From the NCBI RefSeq assembly GCF_900141805.1, contig NZ_FQYN01000003.1, forward strand, positions 310,001 through 374,000: a stretch of 64,000 bases of DNA, in the 5' to 3' direction. Numbering within the stretch: position 1 is the stretch's first letter; each line of letters begins with the position of its first letter. The position numbers were made by a program, and so were the translations under genes. This document shows, in pieces, positions 59,050 through 64,000 of the stretch. Below the pieces are notes generated by a model. It had not been told where the DNA came from. It made no database searches and was given only the letters and a program-made list of their open reading frames with translations. This DNA comes from Hymenobacter daecheongensis DSM 21074 (GTDB lineage: Bacteria; Bacteroidota; Bacteroidia; Cytophagales; Hymenobacteraceae).

Positions 59050-59211
59050 GATAGTGAGATAGTGAAATAGTGAAATAGTGAGATAGTGAGATAGTGAAAT
59101 AGTGAAATGGTGAGTTAGTGAGTTTGATGTTCAATCTGCGCCACTTGCGCAGATTGAACATCAAACTCACTAACTCACCATTTCACTATTTCACTATCTC
59201 ACCACCTCACC
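59045..59211. repeat. Family C palindrome with 10 left and 6 right units
   Basis: The left arm has ten 8-mers (GTGAGATA, GTGAAATA and variants), then the inner stem GATGTTCAATCTGCG / CGCAGATTGAACATC, then six complementary 8-mers. The unit number differs between arms. The left arm supplies the TGA of the AsmA-like gene and the right arm the TGA of the convergent cupin gene. Confidence 0.92.
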
Positions 59212-59581
59212 GCTTCAGCCCCAGGCGCTGTACGGTTTCGCCTTCGAAGTCGAATTCGATGAGCACGGCGGGGGTTTGGCCTACCACCCAGCCCTCGTGG
59301 CCGGGCGCGATGGCTACTACCTGCGGGGAAATGAACTCCACGGTTTCGCCGTCGGCATACTGAATGTTGATCTGGCCCTGGGCCAGAAACCCGACGTGCG
59401 CGTGCATGCACAGCTCCGTGCCTACCACCGGCTTCATATTAATTGACCACCGAAAGCCCACCGGATACACCACGCGCTTCACGCGGGCATCGCCGGTGCG
59501 CATCATGTCTATGGTCACGCCGCCTATTTCGCGGTGCTCGGTGCCCTTCATCGGGCTCAGGAGAGAATCGGGCTGGCTCAT
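59207..59581 (-). CDS. Cupin-domain protein
   Basis: A 124-residue single-domain cupin. The metal-site motif is ELCMHAHVGFLAQGQINIQY (His pair and following strand), and VEFISPQVVAIAPGHEGWVV supplies the second cupin motif. Probably binds a metal and a small ligand; function unknown. ATG at 59581; gene runs toward the AsmA-like gene and its stop codon lies in the family C repeat. It is divergent from the WYL regulator. Confidence 0.85.
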   Translation of the reverse strand: MSQPDSLLSPMKGTEHREIGGVTIDMMRTGDARVKRVVYPVGFRWSINMKPVVGTELCMHAHVGFLAQGQINIQYADGETVEFISPQVVAIAPGHEGWVVGQTPAVLIEFDFEGETVQRLGLKR

Positions 59582-59707
59582 GGCTTTCTGGCTTTTGTGG
59601 TGGGTAAGATGAATTGACTGGCGGTGGGGTGGCAGATCAAGATAGAGTTTCTGCGGGCAAAACGCCAGCCCGCCAACTCGCCGGCCGAATGGCTACTTTG
59701 CGGCGCT

Positions 59708-60733
59708 ATGAATCGTTTCGACCGCATCACCGCCATTCTCATTCAGCTGCAGGCCCGGCGCGTGGTGAAGGGCCAGGAGCTGGCCGAGCGCTACGGCGTG
59801 AGTCTGCGCACCGTGTACCGCGACCTGCGCACGCTGGAGGAAGCCGGCGTGCCGCTGTGCGGCGAGGCCGGCGTGGGCTATTCGCTGGCCGAGGGCTACC
59901 GCCTGCCGCCGGTCATGTTCAGCCGCGACGAAGCCACGGCCCTCATCACGGCCGAAAAGCTCGTCAGCCAGCTCACCGATGCCCAAACCGCCCAGCTCAG
60001 CCGCTCGGCTATGGATAAGCTGCGGGCCGTGCTACGCCGCGCCGACCGCGACTATCTCGAAGAGTTGAGTCCGCGCATCACCATTTTGCCCGCCCGCAGC
60101 CGCCACGCCACCCCGCCGCTCATGGCCAATACGCACCAGCAGCTGCTGGCCAGCATTGCCGAAAAGCGCGTGGTGGAGCTGGAGTATCGGGCGGGCTACC
60201 AGGGTGCCCCCACCAGCCGCGACGTGGAGCCCATTGGCGTGTATTTCGGCCAATACTGGCATGTAGTGGCCTTTTGCCGGCTGCGCCAGGAATACCGCGA
60301 CTTCCGGCTCGACCGGATTGCCGGCCTGCAGCTGCGCCCCGAGCACTTCGCGGCCCGCCCCGAAACCCTGCACGACTATTGGGCCCAGCAGGCACAGCGG
60401 CGGCAGCTGCAGCAGGTGGTGGTGCGCTTCGCCCCGGCTGCCCTGCCGCATGTGACCGAAAACAAGCACCACTTCGGCTGGGCGCACGAGCACATCACCG
60501 CCGACGGCGACACGGAAATGACGTTTCTCGCCGACCACCCCGAATATATGGCCCGCTGGCTGCTGCTCTTTGCCGGGCAGGTGCGCATCGTGGAGCCGCC
60601 GGCGCTGCGCCAGCAGCTGCGGGAGCTGGCTAAGCAGGCGCTGGCGTTTTTTGAGGAGCCGCTGGCTACGGAAGACGAACCCGCGCAAGCGCTGGGCAGC
60701 GTAAAACAAAGCCAGCAGGAGCAGCACGCCTGA
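59708..60733 (+). CDS. WYL-domain transcriptional regulator (YafY-like)
   Basis: A 341-residue regulator with an N-terminal HTH_11 (ITAILIQLQARRVVKGQELAERYGVSLRTVYRDLRTLEEAGVP), a linking region, and a WYL domain (EPIGVYFGQYWHVVAFCRLRQEYRDFRLDRIAGL). WYL domains sense nucleic acid or other ligands. The frame opens at 59624; the start at 59708 (MNRFDRITAIL) has TACTTTG ending eight bases upstream, again near-leaderless. Genes of this type often sit next to DinB genes, as here (next gene, same strand, 213 bases downstream). Confidence 0.93.
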   Translation: MNRFDRITAILIQLQARRVVKGQELAERYGVSLRTVYRDLRTLEEAGVPLCGEAGVGYSLAEGYRLPPVMFSRDEATALITAEKLVSQLTDAQTAQLSRSAMDKLRAVLRRADRDYLEELSPRITILPARSRHATPPLMANTHQQLLASIAEKRVVELEYRAGYQGAPTSRDVEPIGVYFGQYWHVVAFCRLRQEYRDFRLDRIAGLQLRPEHFAARPETLHDYWAQQAQRRQLQQVVVRFAPAALPHVTENKHHFGWAHEHITADGDTEMTFLADHPEYMARWLLLFAGQVRIVEPPALRQQLRELAKQALAFFEEPLATEDEPAQALGSVKQSQQEQHA

Positions 60734-60743
60734 AGCAGCCCAA

Positions 60744-60849
60744 AACCGCGTAGCGGTGACAGGTTTGTAGTAAGTAGCGGTACGGAAAACCAAAGCCGCG
60801 TAGCGGTGACAGAGGCTTTTGGGCGGTTTCGCTGCCCGATGGCTTTGGT
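60744..60849. repeat. Direct and inverted repeats around CCGCGTAGCGGTGACAG
   Basis: CCGCGTAGCGGTGACAG occurs at about 60746-60762 and 60796-60812, each with an internal CCGC..GCGG palindrome. ACCAAAGCCGCG near 60789 pairs partly with GATGGCTTTGGT near 60838. It lies between the WYL and DinB genes. Confidence 0.65.
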
Positions 60850-60945
60850 CCTGTGTTTCTCAGCTTTCTTTTCAGGCTACTGACATACTGCTGTCAGTGG
60901 TGGCCGCTAGGTTTGGCTTATCATTCACTAAACCCCTGTCCAGCC

Positions 60946-61461
60946 ATGCTGACCGCCACCATTTCTCCGCTTGCCCAGACCCTGCTGCCCGAACTCGACC
61001 ACGAGCTGGCGCTTACCCGCCGCGTGCTGGAGCGCGTGCCCGCCGCGCAGTTTGGCTGGCAGCCCCACTCCAAATCCATGACGCTGGCGCAGCTGGCCAC
61101 CCACACCGCCGAGCTGCCGGGCGGCATTGGCACGGCTATGTACACCACGGAAATGGATCTGGCCGCCTTCGATGGCGTAGCCCCCACCCCACCCGCCACC
61201 ACGGCCGCGCTGCTCGACATGCTGGCCGAATCCGGCTCCCGCGCCCGCACGGCCCTCACCGCCGCCGAGCCCGAAGACTTCGACCAGACCTGGACGCTGC
61301 GCCACGGCCAACACCAGATAATGCGCCACTCCCGCGCCGAAGTCGTGCGCCACCTTATCAGCCACATGGTTCATCACCGGGGCCAGCTCAGCGTCTATCT
61401 GCGCCTGCTCGACATCCCCGTCCCCAGCATCTACGGCCCCTCCGCCGACGAGGCGCTTTAG
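60946..61461 (+). CDS. DinB-family protein
   Basis: A 171-residue four-helix DinB/YfiT-like protein. The metal-binding histidine triad is probably His in QLATHTAELPGG and two in HLISHMVHHRGQL. DinB-fold proteins are metal-dependent transferases or hydrolases, some using bacillithiol-type thiols. ATG at 60946 (MLTATISPLAQTLL) is preferred; the longer frame from 60853 is not family-like. Its TAG stop is directly followed by a family C repeat. Confidence 0.9.
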   Translation: MLTATISPLAQTLLPELDHELALTRRVLERVPAAQFGWQPHSKSMTLAQLATHTAELPGGIGTAMYTTEMDLAAFDGVAPTPPATTAALLDMLAESGSRARTALTAAEPEDFDQTWTLRHGQHQIMRHSRAEVVRHLISHMVHHRGQLSVYLRLLDIPVPSIYGPSADEAL

Positions 61462-61571
61462 GTGAGATAGTGAAATGGTGAGATGGTGAGTTTGATGTTC
61501 TGATTGCGCCAAATGCGCCGCTTGCGCCGCCAGAACATCAAACTCACCATCTCACCATTTCACTATCTCAC
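61462..61571. repeat. Family C palindrome, 4+4 units
   Basis: GTGAGATA, GTGAAATG, GTGAGATG, GTGAGTTT, inner stem GATGTTCTG / CAGAACATC, then four complementary units. The flanks TTAG / CTAA are also symmetric, so the stop codons of the two convergent genes (TAG at 61459-61461 and TAG at 61572-61574) abut the element on both sides. Confidence 0.9.
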
Positions 61572-61877
61572 CTAAAGCGGGTGGGCGTCGTTGGTGGTGC
61601 TGGCTCCGGGGTCGGTGTCGCCGCTGGTGTCGGGCTGGGTGGGGTTGGTGGGGTCGGTGAGGGCCTCTTCGCCGTCGGCTTCTTCCGGAGCCGACGGCGC
61701 CGATGGCTGGGTGGGGGTGCCGGGAGCCGGGGCGGCTGTAGGGGCCGTATCGGGGGCGGCGTCGGGGCGGTTGTCGTCGGGCTGGGGCTGGGCGGCGGGA
61801 GCAGCGGGACTGCCAACGGTGCTTTTGGTGGCGGGGCCGGTGGGGGCGTTGGCGGGCTGTTTGGGTTTGGGGTCCAT
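61572..61877 (-). CDS. Low-complexity Pro/Ala/Asp-rich protein
   Basis: A 101-residue acidic, intrinsically disordered protein rich in Pro, Ala, Thr and Asp (MDPKPKQPANAPTGPATKST). No domain, signal peptide or membrane segment. It may be a real gene (ATG, stop at the repeat boundary) or an artefact of GC-rich DNA: both strands are open here. Its placement exactly against the family C repeat, like other genuine gene ends, favours a real gene. Confidence 0.5.
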   Translation of the reverse strand: MDPKPKQPANAPTGPATKSTVGSPAAPAAQPQPDDNRPDAAPDTAPTAAPAPGTPTQPSAPSAPEEADGEEALTDPTNPTQPDTSGDTDPGASTTNDAHPL

Positions 61878-62174
61878 TGGTAGAGAAGTTGAAGATGATT
61901 AGAGCGGAAAACCCGGATTTGGCTGAAAGCGGCCGGCTTTTCTCTCAATTTCTTACTCAACGCACGGCGCTGAGCTGAGGTTGACGTACCGGGGCTGGTA
62001 AAAGTGGGCCCAGCCGCGCCGGCCGAAAGCGCAGCCGCCAAGCTGTGCTAGCGTGCGCAGGGGCTTTCGCCGGCCGAGGCGGGCTGCTTCCGGGCATTTG
62101 TGGGGCCGGGCTTTGTTCTTGCGGGCAAAGGCGGCAACTTCGCCGTTCTTTTTCTCTCCCAACTCTCTTTTATC

Positions 62175-63188
62175 ATGCTCAATATCTCCCGCCGGGTTCG
62201 GCGCTGGCTGCCCATCACGGCTGTGCTGCTCGCGGCCCCCTCGCTGCTGTTTGCCTGGGGCACCTGGGGCCACCAGCGCATCAACCGCGCCGCCGTGCTG
62301 GCCCTGCCGCCCGGCCTGCGCACGCTGTTCTACAACCACATCGACTTCATGGTGGAAGAATCGGTGGTGCCCGATCTGCGCAAGTACACCCTCAACGACC
62401 GGGCCGAATACCCACGCCATTTCATTGATCTGGAGGACTATGGCTCCGCCCCCGTCAGCGAGCTGCCCCAGACCTCAACTGCCGCCTACGCCAAATACGA
62501 GCCGGCCTTTCTGGACAAAAGCGGCCGCCTGCCCTGGCACATTCAGGACATGATGGGCAAGCTGACCCAGGCCATGAAAAACGGCCGCAAGGATGATATT
62601 CTCTTCATTGCCGCCGATCTGGGCCACTACCTCGGCGATGCCGTGCAGCCCCTTCACACCTCCGCCAACCACGACGGCCAGCTGACCGGGCAGCGGGGCA
62701 TCCACGCGTTTTTTGAGTCGCAGCTGGTGGAGCAGTTTGGCCACACCTACAACTTTCGCGTGGCCGCGCCGCGCGTCATCGACCCGGTGAGCGAAACCTG
62801 GCGCATCATCGCCCAGAGCCACGCCGCCGCCGATACGCTGCTCAGCATTGAGCGGCAGCTGGCCGCCACCACGCCGCCCGCCAGCATCTACGCCCTCGAT
62901 GCGCAGGGCCAGGTGAAAAAGAACGTATTCAACAGCCAGATTCATGCCCTGCCCTACGCCACCAGCTACCACCAGGCGCTGCGGCACATGGTAGAGCGCC
63001 AGCTGCGCGTGGCCGTGCAGGCTTCGGCCAACTACTGGTACACGGCCTGGGTAAATGCCGGCAAGCCCGACCTCGCCAAGCTCGACACCGACTACACCAC
63101 CCGCAGCAACGAGCAAAACCTGAAGGAGGAGCTGAAGCAGCTGGAAAAGGGCAAGCTGGTCGATTTCTCGTCGTATCCGGAGTTTTAG
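62175..63188 (+). CDS. Zinc-dependent phospholipase C / P1 nuclease-like protein
   Basis: A 337-residue exported enzyme. Signal peptide ends LLFAWG so that the mature chain begins near Trp, as in PLC/P1 nucleases where the N-terminal Trp binds zinc. Other ligands: WGHQRINRAAV, YPRHFIDLEDY, DLGHYLGDAVQPLHTSANHDGQ, GIHAFFES. These make a trinuclear zinc site typical of the phospholipase C/S1-P1 superfamily. Phospholipid or nucleic acid could be the substrate. ATG at 62175 gives the signal peptide; 62100 is a less likely start. Confidence 0.87.
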   Translation: MLNISRRVRRWLPITAVLLAAPSLLFAWGTWGHQRINRAAVLALPPGLRTLFYNHIDFMVEESVVPDLRKYTLNDRAEYPRHFIDLEDYGSAPVSELPQTSTAAYAKYEPAFLDKSGRLPWHIQDMMGKLTQAMKNGRKDDILFIAADLGHYLGDAVQPLHTSANHDGQLTGQRGIHAFFESQLVEQFGHTYNFRVAAPRVIDPVSETWRIIAQSHAAADTLLSIERQLAATTPPASIYALDAQGQVKKNVFNSQIHALPYATSYHQALRHMVERQLRVAVQASANYWYTAWVNAGKPDLAKLDTDYTTRSNEQNLKEELKQLEKGKLVDFSSYPEF

Positions 63189-63196
63189 GGGGTTCC

Positions 63197-63446
63197 GGGG
63201 CCTCACCCCCGGCCCGCAAATGCTTTAAGCGCATTATCCCGAGGAGAGGAGAGCCGAACGGCGCGAACGGACGAAAGCCCCCTGCTTCGCAGCAGGGGGC
63301 TTTCGTGTTTTGAAGTAATCCTGAATCATGCTGGTTGGCGGCGGGGTCGGAGGCGAAAGCCGACGACTCCGCACCGCTCGCGCCGCCGTGGCTCCCCTCT
63401 CCTCGGGATAATGCGCTTAAAGCATTTGCGGGTCGGGGGGGAGGCC
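63197..63446. repeat. 250-bp inverted repeat with central terminator
   Basis: The left arm (63197-63254) contains CCGCAAATGCTTTAAGCGCA followed by TTATCCCGAGGAGAGGAGAG; the right arm (about 63389-63446) is its complement with small differences in the GC-rich end. A perfect hairpin sits off-centre at 63271-63306. No ORF inside. Confidence 0.8.
63271..63306. terminator. Perfect hairpin inside the 250-bp inverted repeat
   Basis: Stem ACGAAAGCCCCCTGCT / AGCAGGGGGCTTTCGT, loop TCGC, followed by GTTTTG. Lies between the convergent phospholipase and asnA genes. Confidence 0.8.
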
Positions 63447-63470
63447 CGCGGCACTGCCGGTGCCCTTCCC

Positions 63471-64000
63471 CTACAGCAGCGCCACGCCTGCCTCCAGCAG
63501 CTCCTGCCGCACACTCTCGGGCCAGATGCTCACCTGCACTTCCCCGATGTGGGCCTTGCGCAGCATAAACATGCACACCCTGGATTGCCCGATACCGCCG
63601 CCGATGCTCTGCGGCAGCTGGTCGGTGAGCAGCAGATCGTGGAAGCGCAGGGTGCGGCGCTCGGGGCAGCCGCGCAGCTCCAGCTGGTGGGCCAGCGCGT
63701 GCTTATCCACCCGAATGCCCATTGAGGACACCTCGAAGGAAGTCTGCAATACCGGGTGCCAGAGCAGAATATCGCCGTTCAGGCCCTGGTGGCCTTCCTC
63801 GTTGCGGGTGCTCCAGTCGTCGTAGTCGGGGGCGCGACCGTCGTGGGGCTCGCCGTGGGCCAGCTTGCCGCCGATGCCCATCAGGAACACGGCTCCGTAC
63901 TGGCGGGTGGCTTCGTGCTCGCGCTGCTTGGGCGTGAGGCCGGGGTATTGGCGCAGCAAATCCTCGGCGTGCAGAAACGTGATTTTGCCGGGCAATACCG
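63471..64000 (-). CDS. asnA: Aspartate-ammonia ligase, C-terminal part (runs off edge)
   Basis: The C-terminal half (about 176 codons) of AsnA, which makes asparagine from aspartate, ammonia and ATP. The visible sequence matches the class II-like AsnA fold: [66 protein letters not shown] and the ATP-binding [15 protein letters not shown]. The frame is open to the right edge, where the codon at 63995-63993 is TTG read as an internal Leu, so the start lies outside the window. No defect seen. Confidence 0.95.
   Translation of the reverse strand, partial: VLPGKITFLHAEDLLRQYPGLTPKQREHEATRQYGAVFLMGIGGKLAHGEPHDGRAPDYDDWSTRNEEGHQGLNGDILLWHPVLQTSFEVSSMGIRVDKHALAHQLELRGCPERRTLRFHDLLLTDQLPQSIGGGIGQSRVCMFMLRKAHIGEVQVSIWPESVRQELLEAGVALL

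Noticed and set aside
61572..61883. Overlapping plus-strand Gly/Val-rich frames at 61581-61902
   Set aside because: Mirror images of the Pro/Ala-rich minus-strand frame; no start or domain support.

Overview
The window is a 64 kb GC-rich chromosomal segment that looks like Hymenobacter or a close relative (Bacteroidota, Cytophagales). The evidence is Bacteroidota-type -7 boxes (TAnnTTTG) close to start codons, two secreted proteins with C-terminal PNP-type sorting tails of the type IX secretion system, a fused alpha-beta 2-oxoacid dehydrogenase E1, and many protein families typical of that lineage (DUF2027-Smr, DUF1573, DUF2490, LuxE-like, UMF1-type MFS). High GC produces long antisense shadow frames, which are left out. 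No phage, plasmid origin or CRISPR array is visible.

Layout. 0-9 kb: DUF2027-Smr protein, alpha/beta hydrolase, secreted M1 peptidase, a REP-associated IS200-type transposase between two clusters of palindromic repeats, the RNase P RNA gene with a dispersed repeat inside helix P12, a 41-bp tandem array, a sigma-54-activator-like response regulator without a DNA-binding domain, and an AT-rich orphan gene. 9-21 kb: LuxE-like protein, fused E1, DUF1573 protein, alanine dehydrogenase, SUKH-like protein, sulfatase/LTA-synthase-type membrane protein, a PAS histidine kinase with an overlapping response regulator, an orphan HsdR-N-type nuclease domain, AMP nucleosidase. 21-32 kb: YtcJ-type amidohydrolase, MFS carrier, a two-gene Septu-like defence operon (HNH nuclease plus ATPase), a lipoprotein, a MocA-XdhC pair, tRNA-Leu(GAG), and a divergent Dps / VIT1 iron pair. 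32-48 kb: MOSC protein, TetR-SDR pair with a candidate operator, deacetylase, J-domain protein, type-IX-secreted nuclease, universal stress protein, SelO, PAS histidine kinase. 48-64 kb: an IS5-family insertion sequence with an A8 frameshift site, a sigma/anti-sigma/envelope gene cluster, a large AsmA-like protein, cupin, WYL regulator, DinB, a zinc-dependent phospholipase/nuclease, and the 3' part of asnA running off the right edge.

The most distinctive property is the density of dispersed inverted repeats in almost every intergenic gap. At least four families recur: (A) hairpins built on GTCATCCTGAGCAAAGCG; (B) hairpins built on GTCATGCTGAGCTTGTCG; (C) palindromes whose arms are tandem 8-mers such as GTGAGATA/GTGAAATA, often supplying or touching the stop codons of the flanking genes, with one copy inside rnpB; (D) REP units AGCCCCAGCGGGGCG linked to the resident transposase. 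Families C and D are the best candidates for something little described.
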